In this document: piece by piece, positions 57,726 to 64,000 of the stretch | Position numbering within the stretch: position 1 is the stretch's first letter | Layout: each line of letters begins with the position of its first letter | NCBI GenBank assembly: GCA_964057225.1 | Contig: OZ059896.1 | Coordinates: 11,516,501-11,580,500 of the forward strand | Reading direction: 5' to 3' | Length of the DNA stretch: 64,000 bases | Origin: Auanema rhodensis | Lineage: Eukaryota; Nematoda; Chromadorea; Rhabditida; Rhabditidae | The notes under the pieces: model-generated | The model's input: the letters and a program-made list of their open reading frames with translations, nothing else | The model's database searches: none | Told to the model about the DNA's origin: nothing | Position numbers and translations under genes: made by a program

Positions 57726-58310
57726 ATGAAGCGTGCTGTACTTGCTGATGTGACAAATGTTGTGCTCAAATCGCCTGAACCTGAAGTACCACGACCACCC
57801 ACACCAGCTCCAAATTTTACAAATTTTGGTATGAACCTTAACTTGTATTTATTAAATCTTTAATTTAGATTCACCAATAAAGCAGATGGAGATTCTGAGA
57901 GAGAGCACTCCACCAAGGAGTGTATTAATGAGACCAATTTGTCTCTGCAAAACTTGTAGGGAATCATTGCAGGTTATAGACGAGTATCACTGTTTCAGCC
58001 TCTGTATAAAGTGTAGAGGAAGGAATGATGCGTTGGGTCTTTTGAAGGAATTTCGTCACTATAAGCCCGAAAAGTTCTCTATTAATGTAAGCTTGCATAT
58101 TTATTTATTTTCAATTTTATCATTTTTTAGATGCGCTCTTATAACACCATGACGTGCAAGCAATTGTTGAACAATATGGGCTATATTGTTATATATGCAG
58201 ATGAGGCTACTGTAAAGACTTTTGGTTATAAGCAGAATGTATTCTACTTTAAACTAAGTCCAGAAGCACTCAACCTGAACATGTTTATCCGCTTTGATCC
58301 TTCATTTTGA
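57726..58310 (+). CDS. Spliced Cys-rich protein with destruction-box-like N-terminus (M2 copy)
   Basis: Exons 57726-57828, 57869-58086 and 58131-58310; introns of 40 and 44 nt with GT-AG borders. All junctions keep the frame, giving 166 aa ending IRFDPSF. Residues 3-11 are RAVLADVTN (R-x-x-L-x-x-x-x-N), followed by SP and TP sites in a Pro-rich linker, then CLCKTC and CFSLCIKC, a likely zinc site. The C-terminal part (about 110-166) is mixed alpha/beta in character with no motif I know. The gene reads inward from the TIR and converges on the integrase. Some related elements carry accessory genes that act on the cell cycle, so the motif deserves attention, but the function is inferred. Confidence 0.75.
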
Positions 58311-58609
58311 CTACAACAAGCACAAATAGTACAATTGGCGTTTTATTCTTGTTTTGTTATGTGGCATTTTTATATTCTCAGCCGTAACATTTTTTTTTTT
58401 CCAGCTCTTGCGAATATCCATCAATGGCTCATCAATTGAGGACGAATGATCAACCAACTGGTAAGAATTTGAAAATTTGAATAGTCTACATTTTTTTTTT
58501 GCAGGTTGAATTGTTGTTGTTTGTATTTTGCTGGTTTTTTATTGTTACATTATTCGATATATCAAATAAATCATTTATTATAATTACAATTGTTTATAAC
58601 ATTGAAAAA
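58311..58609. terminator. Convergent 3' region with possible extra exon and poly(A) signals
   Basis: Between the Cys-rich gene and the integrase. Plus-strand AATAAA at 58565-58570 and minus-strand AATAAA (TTTATT) at 58574-58579. A splice-like segment occurs inside: TTTTTTTCCAG near 58404, GTAAGAAT near 58461 and TTTTTTGCAG near 58503, flanking a short possible exon with ATG at 58423 and only 13 codons. This may be an untranslated 3' exon or an alternative last exon. It is conserved in M1 (1505-1800). Confidence 0.4.
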
Positions 58610-59677
58610 TTATACATTTAAATTTTCTGCATCTATCCATTCGTTAAAGTTGTCGGGATATCCACTCCATTTTACAAATACTTGACGTTTACCGCTTCGA
58701 GTACGCTCTTTTAAAACTTTTTCTATATAGTACTTGTTACTTTTATTAGTAGCCAAGACAAGTTCAGGTTCGTAGAATATTCCCTTTATACGTTCACCAT
58801 TATAATCTACAAGTTTATACACGGTTGGGTTTCCGGTTACAACCTCATCAATTGTGAATAGCTCCATTGTATATCCAGACTCGTAGCTTTTTTCAAAAGT
58901 ACGCCTATTTTTGCTTATGCGAACAGTATCACCAATTTCAAAGCGGCTTTTAACAGCTGGTGCATATTCTTCAATGAATATATTTGCTTTAACATCAATG
59001 GGCCGCATTTTAATTGACCGATTATAAGATTTATTTATTCCTTCAACCAAGTCATCTAGGATATCAATCCATCGATGATTATTCTTGTAATAGAGATATT
59101 TCATCATGCGTGTTTTTAAAGTTCTATTTGCTCGCTCCACCATTGCAGCCTTTTGTGGTGAACTTGTAGATCCGTGCAGTATGGCAAACTTTTTGAATAG
59201 TTTTTCACAATGACTATTATAAAACTCTGTGCCATTATCAGTAATCAACTGAATTGGTATAAAATTCTTGAATAAATTTTCAAATGCACTAGCAACCTCT
59301 ATACCACCTTTAGTTTTCAAAGGCCTAACATATAACATGCGTGTATAAACATCAATCATGGTCAACATGTAAGCATAGCCGTCGTTTAATTTTTTATATT
59401 TTTGCATATCAACCAAATCTGCTTGCACTGTTAGAAATCGACCACATCCTCTAGTCTTTCTAGTCTGCATACGCATTCTGGTTGGTTTATGCCGTGTAAA
59501 AGTTTCAGAATCTTGCAAAAAATCATCAACTTGTACCTTTGAAATGCCATGTTTTCGTGCTTGCGATAATAAATTCTTGGCTGATGTATATGAAGCTGGA
59601 TGTTTTATATCGTAATAAATGCTCGCCAAAATATCATTTCCATAATCTAATGTAGAACCTTTTACGACCTTGGCCAT
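58610..59677 (-). CDS. Maverick/Polinton DDE integrase with chromodomain (M2)
   Basis: 355 aa from the ATG at 59677 (MAKVVKG). The triad is visible in QADLVD, ITDNGTEFYNS and AAMVERANRT, and the C-terminal chromodomain in KWSGYPDNFNEWIDAENL. The N-terminal third includes a zinc-less helical region and a basic RMRMQTRKTRG patch. The start overlaps the end of the upstream gene by 44 nt in another frame, so translation probably needs its own transcript, splicing or leaky scanning. Intact and almost identical to M1. Confidence 0.93.
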   Translation of the reverse strand: MAKVVKGSTLDYGNDILASIYYDIKHPASYTSAKNLLSQARKHGISKVQVDDFLQDSETFTRHKPTRMRMQTRKTRGCGRFLTVQADLVDMQKYKKLNDGYAYMLTMIDVYTRMLYVRPLKTKGGIEVASAFENLFKNFIPIQLITDNGTEFYNSHCEKLFKKFAILHGSTSSPQKAAMVERANRTLKTRMMKYLYYKNNHRWIDILDDLVEGINKSYNRSIKMRPIDVKANIFIEEYAPAVKSRFEIGDTVRISKNRRTFEKSYESGYTMELFTIDEVVTGNPTVYKLVDYNGERIKGIFYEPELVLATNKSNKYYIEKVLKERTRSGKRQVFVKWSGYPDNFNEWIDAENLNV

Positions 59678-60350
59678 TCTGTGAGTCTCCTTCTTGTGGT
59701 GTGTAATATGATTCGGCGGCAGTATCAAAAGTCTTTGACCTTTTACTTTTGAGTGTACGAACCGGTGATGGTGAATATCGAATAACAGCTTTACGATGAC
59801 GAGGCGTTCTAGGTAATATAGTAGAGTCCAAGTCTGTAACAGCCGGTTCAGCTCTAGTTACAACGTCAACTGAATCATTGTCAGCCGACTCTCTTCTAGT
59901 TTGTTTCTTGTTAGAACTAGGTACGCCTTTACTGGCTAAAAACTTTGACAAGACTGAAAATCCATTGGGCTCCGTTTTTGTTTTATCCAATACAAAATCT
60001 AAAATTTTTGTAATATTCGTGTTTGGTACAGCCTCATTATTAATCACAAGTTGGTTATTCTTGTTTGTGCGCACCTCTGGAAATTTCTCCCACAAATTGT
60101 TATACTTTCTTGGCAACTTGTATTCTGGCAATAGAGGTGGATCAGCATTTTCCACTTGTACTGATATGGGCGCATCTATACTTTCTCTATAGTTTTTGAG
60201 ACGAGCAATCAAGTCTTCGTATAGTTCAGCCTTTTTATAGTCGGGTATAGCTCTATTTTCTCGTAAAAGCTTGAGCTCTGCATCAAACTTGTCTATATTA
60301 ATTGTTTCCTCGTCGACAGGAATTAGTCGATATTTATGGTTGAGCTTCAT
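59634..60350 (-). CDS. Maverick hypothetical protein (238 aa)
   Basis: Unrecognised. The N-terminal 70 residues look helical and charged (DKFDAELKLLRENRA, AELYEDLIARLKNY). Then a Pro-rich linker, a middle with WEKFPEVRTNK and LDFVLDKTKTEPNGFSVL, and a basic, phosphosite-like tail (LPRTPRHRKA, RYSPSPVR). The ATG at 60350 shares ATGA with the stop of the preceding gene. M1 carries the same protein from residue about 80 on. The neighbouring integrase and packaging genes suggest a virion or DNA-handling role, but this is position only. Confidence 0.72.
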   Translation of the reverse strand: MKLNHKYRLIPVDEETINIDKFDAELKLLRENRAIPDYKKAELYEDLIARLKNYRESIDAPISVQVENADPPLLPEYKLPRKYNNLWEKFPEVRTNKNNQLVINNEAVPNTNITKILDFVLDKTKTEPNGFSVLSKFLASKGVPSSNKKQTRRESADNDSVDVVTRAEPAVTDLDSTILPRTPRHRKAVIRYSPSPVRTLKSKRSKTFDTAAESYYTPQEGDSQNGQGRKRFYIRLWK

Positions 60351-60655
60351 GATTTAAAACCAAAATAGGCAATACCACATGTAACTATTGTTTTCAATTG
60401 TTTGTGTGAAATCGTTGCCAATAATGATTTAGCCTTTTCCGGTGTGCGTATCAAAGCTATTTGACGTAATAATGAAGATATGGGCAAGAGGGTTTTATAT
60501 TCCTTGTTAGTTAAAAGAAAATTATTATTTTTCACAATATTAAATACAATTTCAACAATAATTTCAATTTGTGCAAAAGAAAATGAGGAAACAGAACAAG
60601 GAGTTTTGGCGCAAGAAGACAAAAAGTTGAAATTTGACAAAATACGACCACTCAT
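60347..60655 (-). CDS. Small helical Maverick protein (102 aa)
   Basis: Unrecognised by motif. Predicted to be largely helical, with hydrophobic-heptad-like spacing (IEIIVEIVFNIVKNN) and a segment PEKAKSLLATISHKQLKTIV. That pattern is reminiscent of a small helical protein found in other Mavericks, but I cannot name it with certainty. The stop overlaps the next start in ATGA (60347-60350), a close coupling that suggests shared transcription. It lies 12 nt after the ATPase stop on the same strand. Confidence 0.6.
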   Translation of the reverse strand: MSGRILSNFNFLSSCAKTPCSVSSFSFAQIEIIVEIVFNIVKNNNFLLTNKEYKTLLPISSLLRQIALIRTPEKAKSLLATISHKQLKTIVTCGIAYFGFKS

Positions 60656-60667
60656 TGAACAAGCACT

Positions 60668-61348
60668 TTAAACACTAAACACATTTCTGGCAACATAAAC
60701 AATAGGGTTCTCCGCTGTTATATCAGATAGTATACGCTGCTTCTCACTTGTTAAAGGATGATTGTCAATCAGTAAATGACTATAGGGAGTAGACATTGCA
60801 TCATCATACGCCTCTAGAGCATTTTTGAAACGTGGCCCAAATAATTGCTGCAGACAATTACGTATTTGTAATATATCTGAATGACTTTTCATCAGTATTA
60901 TATATGTACTATTGATTCGACTGGTCCTGTCCAGTTGAAATGCCGCTTGCACAAGATTAAACACTGCCAAATTCCAGTGATGAGCCCATACTGTAAAAAT
61001 GTTGTTGAGTAATTCCTTTGCTGCTTTATTCGATGAAAAAAAGTTCATCAAATCATCCAGCACTAGTATAGTATTTACTCCCTTTTGTTCTTTTATCAAA
61101 TCAGGATCAGGAGGCCCTTGAATAATTATTAAACGCTCATCATTTATTGGTACACCTGACGATGACCCACATTGACTGAACCAGAATATTCTATCAATGG
61201 GGACGTTGAAAAACTTTTCAGTATTTTCACATATGTGCTTTATGAGGGTTGTTTTACCGCATTGGGTAGCACCTATTACAGTTGTCTGACTGGGTAGTTT
61301 GAAGCTGAAAACCATAATCAACCACTCGTAAATGTACCTAAAATTCAA
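60668..61348 (-). CDS. A32/FtsK-HerA-like DNA packaging ATPase
   Basis: 226 aa. Walker A GATQCGKTT near residue 26 and Walker B ILVLDDL near residue 94 are clear, and a likely sensor region follows (AVFNLVQAAFQ, YIILMKS). This is the genome-packaging ATPase typical of Mavericks and related viruses; it would pump DNA into the capsid. The frame begins at 61348, but the ATG at 61315 (MVFSFKLPS) is a good alternative. The penton gene starts only 46 nt away in the opposite direction, so the two share a short divergent promoter. No lesions. Confidence 0.9.
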   Translation of the reverse strand: MNFRYIYEWLIMVFSFKLPSQTTVIGATQCGKTTLIKHICENTEKFFNVPIDRIFWFSQCGSSSGVPINDERLIIIQGPPDPDLIKEQKGVNTILVLDDLMNFFSSNKAAKELLNNIFTVWAHHWNLAVFNLVQAAFQLDRTSRINSTYIILMKSHSDILQIRNCLQQLFGPRFKNALEAYDDAMSTPYSHLLIDNHPLTSEKQRILSDITAENPIVYVARNVFSV

Positions 61349-61394
61349 ATGATTTCATTTGCAATAGTGTACACGTATCAAGTGGTGGTTTGTC
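61349..61394. promoter_or_regulatory. Divergent promoter between ATPase and penton genes
   Basis: 46 bp (79 bp if the ATPase starts at 61315) separate two outward-reading virion genes. Promoter elements for both must lie here or inside the coding ends. No TATA box stands out. Confidence 0.4.
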
Positions 61395-62252
61395 ATGGAT
61401 GATTTTTACATTACTCTTCCATCATCAGTTGACTCTGAAAAAAGTAATACATCATCAGTGTTTCTTACCAGATTACCTGAAACACTAAGGCTACGCAATA
61501 ATAGATATTGCATTGGGCTGACAGACATCATTTTTCCTTGTTCTATATTAAATGTTCAAAAAGATTTATCTTATACACTACGTTTTTCCAATAGAAAGTT
61601 TATTCTGCACTTGCCTAAAGGCAACTATGCAAATGGTGATGAAATAATACGCGGAATCAATGCTGGAAAAGAATCATTTATCGCCAACAATACAAAGCCT
61701 CTTGAAGCTGAGGAAGAAGCACGTATAAAAAGTTTAATAGATAAAGATGAAGATGTAAAAAAATGGTATAATAATCGCCAGGCTGAGGCTAAGCTAGTGG
61801 AGGAAATGCTCGCAGACGCCACATTTCAGTTTAACAAAACATTGCAGCGCATAGAGTTTGTAACAAGCAAGCGACTATTAATGAATGCAACGCTTGGTGA
61901 TGATTTTGCATATTTTCTTGGTTTTGAAAATAAAAACATCAACGATACAATAATAGCCAGGCGTCCCATTGATTTTTCAAATAACATTAATACAATGTAT
62001 ATATATTGTGATATTGTAGAATATTCCATTCTTGGTAATGTGAAAGCTAATTTACTTGCATGTTTACCTGTACCACCTCCTACTGAATTTGGTAAAATGA
62101 TTGCCAAAACATTTAATCCTATTCGTTATGTACCAATCACTAGACAAACACTCGATACCATACGTATTGAAATTTTAGATGAATTTGGTCGTCCTATGCA
62201 ATTTAATTATGGTTCTACAGTTGTTACATTGCATGTTAAAAATATGAAATAA
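61395..62252 (+). CDS. Penton/minor capsid protein (single jelly-roll type)
   Basis: 285 aa. The N-terminus (MDDFYITLPSSVDS, then FLTRLPETLRLRNNRYCIGL) has the pattern common to Maverick minor capsid (PX/penton) proteins, which form the fivefold vertices. A charged helical insertion at about 95-140 (EAEEEARIKSLIDKDED) interrupts the beta-rich fold. The C-terminal third is beta-rich, ending VTLHVKNMK. The TAA stop is part of an AATAAA (62248-62253). It is convergent with the zinc-finger gene, 5 bp away. Intact; not present in M3. Confidence 0.82.
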   Translation: MDDFYITLPSSVDSEKSNTSSVFLTRLPETLRLRNNRYCIGLTDIIFPCSILNVQKDLSYTLRFSNRKFILHLPKGNYANGDEIIRGINAGKESFIANNTKPLEAEEEARIKSLIDKDEDVKKWYNNRQAEAKLVEEMLADATFQFNKTLQRIEFVTSKRLLMNATLGDDFAYFLGFENKNINDTIIARRPIDFSNNINTMYIYCDIVEYSILGNVKANLLACLPVPPPTEFGKMIAKTFNPIRYVPITRQTLDTIRIEILDEFGRPMQFNYGSTVVTLHVKNMK

Positions 62253-62262
62253 ACGTTTTATT
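62248..62262. terminator. Two poly(A) signals overlapping the stops of convergent genes
   Basis: Plus-strand AATAAA at 62248-62253 contains the penton stop (62250-62252). Minus-strand AATAAA (TTTATT at 62257-62262) contains the zinc-finger stop (62258-62260). Only 5 bp separate the two coding regions. Confidence 0.6.
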
Positions 62263-62752
62263 CAACAGTTAGACAATACCACATTTTTATTTTCGAAGGT
62301 TTAAAAGATAGTTTAGGGCAGTTTTGTTTGTCGCTCGGCTCGTGTTGTGAATGTTCTCCGTCACTATTGCTGCGGCATCTTTTTGATTGGGTTGAATGTA
62401 CAAACTCCTCAGCTTTTTCAAAGGGTTTGCTGGTATCATTTCCATCACCATCTTCACCATTCGTTCCATTATTATTATGAATACGCCGAATATGACGCTC
62501 ACAATTGAATCTTGTTCCAAAAGTTTCACTACAATGAGGGCACAAACGTCTACGAACACCATCCAAATGTCCATATTTTTGAATAAAGTCAGCATTGCTG
62601 ATATAATTGTTACATATGGGTTGAATCCCTGCATGCCTTTTCAAAACGTGATCACTAAAATGCTTGGTTGAAGAAAATATTTCCTTGCATGTACCACAAT
62701 ATTTGTTACATAAAAGTTCCATTAGAGGAAAATGAAAAACGACCACACGCAA
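62258..62752 (-). CDS. C2H2 zinc-finger protein (M2)
   Basis: Up to 164 aa; the ATG at 62722 (MELLCNKYC) may be the real start since the first finger follows directly. Two fingers have C-x2-C-x12-H-x4-H spacing (KEIFSSTKHFSDHVLKRH and SETFGTRFNCERHIRRIH). A loop of about 30 residues lies between them, then a Gly/Asn/Asp linker and a Ser/Lys/Pro-rich tail (TQSKRCRSNSDGEHSQHE). It probably binds nucleic acid and could regulate the element or work on its virion; neither can be shown. The M3 copy keeps the fingers but not the tail. Confidence 0.75.
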   Translation of the reverse strand: MRVVVFHFPLMELLCNKYCGTCKEIFSSTKHFSDHVLKRHAGIQPICNNYISNADFIQKYGHLDGVRRRLCPHCSETFGTRFNCERHIRRIHNNNGTNGEDGDGNDTSKPFEKAEEFVHSTQSKRCRSNSDGEHSQHEPSDKQNCPKLSFKPSKIKMWYCLTVE

Positions 62753-62770
62753 TCAACCCACTTTTATATA

Positions 62771-62920
62771 ATGAGCAATAATATGACTAGTGTTGTACAA
62801 AAGCCCAATCCCAATGCTATACCTTTAATAAATGGCACTGAAATACATTTCAACATTCTCCTGTATAAAGGCGCTGGTTTAGATTGCTCCAACGTGTATT
62901 TGACACATAATTCACAGTGA
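62771..62920 (+). CDS. Conserved 49-aa Maverick protein (M2)
   Basis: 49 codons starting MSNNMTSVVQKP; the frame extends further upstream, but homology with M3 (26449-26598) begins at this ATG in both copies. Conserved blocks are TSVVQKP, NGTEI, DCSNVYL and HNSQ. It is neutral to slightly acidic, without a membrane segment. It lies divergent to the zinc-finger gene and convergent to the protease. Unknown function. Equal length and an open frame in two diverged copies are the case for its being real. Confidence 0.62.
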   Translation: MSNNMTSVVQKPNPNAIPLINGTEIHFNILLYKGAGLDCSNVYLTHNSQ

Positions 62921-62975
62921 CAAGGAATATTCATAACTGACCACGTAATGTAGCAGGTTATTAATGACAAATTTC

Positions 62976-63518
62976 TTATATAGTAGCCAATTTATAGTCG
63001 AATACTTTATGCATAAACGCTTTAATAAAGACATCATCATTTTTCAATAGTTTAAAAAATGAACAAATGCTTTCAAATGAATTACCAGCCGACAACATTA
63101 GTATTACAAATACCACATAGCCACCACAAGTGTATTCAATTAAACGTTGTGGTTTGCAAGTATTAATTTTTACCTTTTTATATTTGGCCAGATAATTTTG
63201 AATGTACTTGTTCATTTTATATCCCAAGCTACAGAAAAAATAGGCCTGCTTGTTACGGACAAAGATGACCTGCCAATGTGTGCCTGGCTTATCATGTGTG
63301 TCAGTATTTACGACAAGTGCAAAGTTTTTACGACGTGTTTTTGGTAGAGTATCAGCGCTATATACACCGAGGAATAGTTTCCGAGTGCTGGGGACAGATT
63401 GCAATAGTGATACTATTTCAGACGAATACATTTTAGTAGAATGATCTAGTGTAACTTTTGTATTGCGCGCGTGCGGTTCGATATGCCGCACCTCCTTTCG
63501 GATGTCAACTCTATTCAA
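62976..63518 (-). CDS. PRO: Adenain-like cysteine protease (virion maturation)
   Basis: 180 aa. Catalytic His in PGTHWQVIF, followed by YFFCSLGYKMNKYI and the nucleophile region with Cys in EYTCGGYVVFVILML. The order His...Cys and the length fit the C5/C63-like proteases of adenoviruses and Mavericks, which cleave capsid precursors. The N-terminal 45 residues (MNRVDIRKEVRHIE) overlap the core-like gene on the other strand by about 45 bp. A later ATG (MYSSEIVSLLQ, about residue 31) is a reasonable alternative start. Intact here, broken in M3. Confidence 0.86.
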   Translation of the reverse strand: MNRVDIRKEVRHIEPHARNTKVTLDHSTKMYSSEIVSLLQSVPSTRKLFLGVYSADTLPKTRRKNFALVVNTDTHDKPGTHWQVIFVRNKQAYFFCSLGYKMNKYIQNYLAKYKKVKINTCKPQRLIEYTCGGYVVFVILMLSAGNSFESICSFFKLLKNDDVFIKAFMHKVFDYKLATI

Positions 63519-63935
63519 TGGACAACACTTTTAAATCAACAAATGGGTGGCGCCCCCTTTAGCGGAATGATGTTTCAACGTGGAATGCAGAGGGGTCATG
63601 GTTTGGGTGGTATTTTGGCAACTTTGGCATCATTTCTACCACGCATCATTCAATCACCTATAGCCCAAAATCTCATCAATGCCGGACGAAACGCCTTATC
63701 CAGTGCTGTAAGCAATAGTCCAGTTGTAAATTCACCTCTTGGCGGACAGTTGCTGAAAACTGGTAATGAAATTGTCGATGGGGTGCTGAAAGGCGATAAT
63801 ATCAAGGAAACTCTTAAAACAGCCGGCCGACAAGCTATACGAGATCTTACCGGCTTGGGCAAACGGCGACGACGCAAAACCACAAAACCTCATAAGCGGT
63901 TGTGCATCACTCGTGAGCGGTCGTTTCACATTTAA
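63483..63935 (+). CDS. Maverick core-like/minor virion protein (M2)
   Basis: 150 aa from the ATG at 63483 (MPHLL); the frame is open from 63471. Gly/Met-rich MGGAPFSGMMFQRGMQRGHG, then hydrophobic GGILATLASFLPRIIQ, a middle with NAGRNALSSAVSNSPVV and DGVLKGDNIKETLK, and a basic tail GKRRRRKTTKPHKR. This fits the small Maverick protein likened to adenovirus pVI/pX, expected to contact DNA or membranes during entry and assembly. The stop is followed immediately by the capsid ATG. It is highly similar to the M3 copy, with mostly conservative changes. Confidence 0.7.
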   Translation: MPHLLSDVNSIQWTTLLNQQMGGAPFSGMMFQRGMQRGHGLGGILATLASFLPRIIQSPIAQNLINAGRNALSSAVSNSPVVNSPLGGQLLKTGNEIVDGVLKGDNIKETLKTAGRQAIRDLTGLGKRRRRKTTKPHKRLCITRERSFHI

Positions 63936-64000
63936 ATGGCTAAATTGATAGATTCAAAATCAGCACAAGCCCTTTTACCTAATATCAATTATGGTGATAT
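63936..64000 (+). CDS. MCP: Major capsid protein, N-terminus only (cut by window end)
   Basis: The first 21 codons (MAKLIDSKSAQALL) match the M3 capsid N-terminus with two or three substitutions. The rest lies outside the window. The ATG follows the core-like gene stop without a gap, as in M3. Confidence 0.85.
   Translation, partial: MAKLIDSKSAQALLPNINYGD

Larger units (their letters stand above)
56097..64000. mobile_element. Maverick/Polinton M2, best-preserved copy (runs off the right edge)
   Basis: Begins with AGTAGAGAGCC inside satellite DNA. Gene order inward: Cys-rich spliced gene (+), integrase (-), two hypothetical genes (-), packaging ATPase (-), penton (+), zinc finger (-), 49-aa gene (+), protease (-), core-like protein (+), major capsid (+, cut). 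Every visible ORF is intact. M3 shows that the polymerase should follow on the minus strand beyond the window. Retrovirus-like integrase together with adenovirus-like capsid genes is the hallmark of Mavericks/adintoviruses. Confidence 0.95.

Noticed and set aside
1..64000. tRNA, rRNA or ordinary host genes
   Set aside because: No cloverleaf-like or rRNA-like sequence and no host protein family was recognised in any frame; a dedicated tRNA scan was not possible.

Overview
The window is AT-rich animal DNA, probably from an invertebrate. I see no ordinary host gene in it. Almost everything is selfish DNA: parts of at least four Maverick/Polinton (adintovirus-like) elements, three damaged copies of one Ty3/gypsy-class LTR element, two Tc1/mariner transposons with complete ORFs, a broken CR1/jockey-like LINE, and a large 167-bp satellite array. 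The genes have GT-AG introns of about 40-50 nt, AATAAA signals and animal-type transposons. The phylum cannot be named from this sequence.

Layout. 1-4138 is the integrase-side end of Maverick M1, ending at a terminus that reads AGTAGAGAGCC inward. 4139-7609 is a minus-strand LINE split by Tc1-A (5871-7271). 7610-8409 is a reversed Maverick end of a second type (TIR2). 8410-9151 is the inner part of a type-1 Maverick end carrying a 337-bp insertion. 9152-about 15865 is gypsy copy A (minus). 15866-23783 is Maverick M4: TIR2 subterminal repeats, then a spliced DNA polymerase B gene whose large intron holds satellite DNA and Tc1-B. 23782-25999 is gypsy fragment B (plus). 26000-30438 is Maverick M3: zinc finger, 49-aa gene, protease, core-like protein, capsid, polymerase C-terminal half. 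30439-36688 is gypsy copy C (minus). 36689-37390 is TIR2 subterminal DNA. 37391-48608 is the satellite array. About 48.3-56.0 kb is a TIR2-plus-satellite block duplicated in tandem (3788 bp). 56097-64000 is Maverick M2, with intact ORFs, running off the right edge.

How the genes fit together. M2 carries the Maverick set: chromodomain integrase, A32/FtsK-like packaging ATPase, penton, adenain-like protease, core-like protein and major capsid start, plus a zinc-finger protein, a 49-aa protein and a spliced Cys-rich protein beside the TIR. The polymerase is seen in M3 and M4. Genes alternate strand, meet tail to tail with poly(A) signals overlapping stop codons, and overlap at their starts, which is a virus-like compact layout.

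Most notable: (1) the gypsy-class element has a membrane-glycoprotein (Env-like) region between Gag and protease/RT in one reading frame; (2) the 167-bp satellite also occupies the Maverick polymerase intron and appears amplified from, or shared with, it; (3) a palindromic box, TATCGAA-N6-TTCGATA, recurs dozens of times in Maverick ends; (4) the Maverick accessory protein begins with a cyclin-like destruction-box motif.
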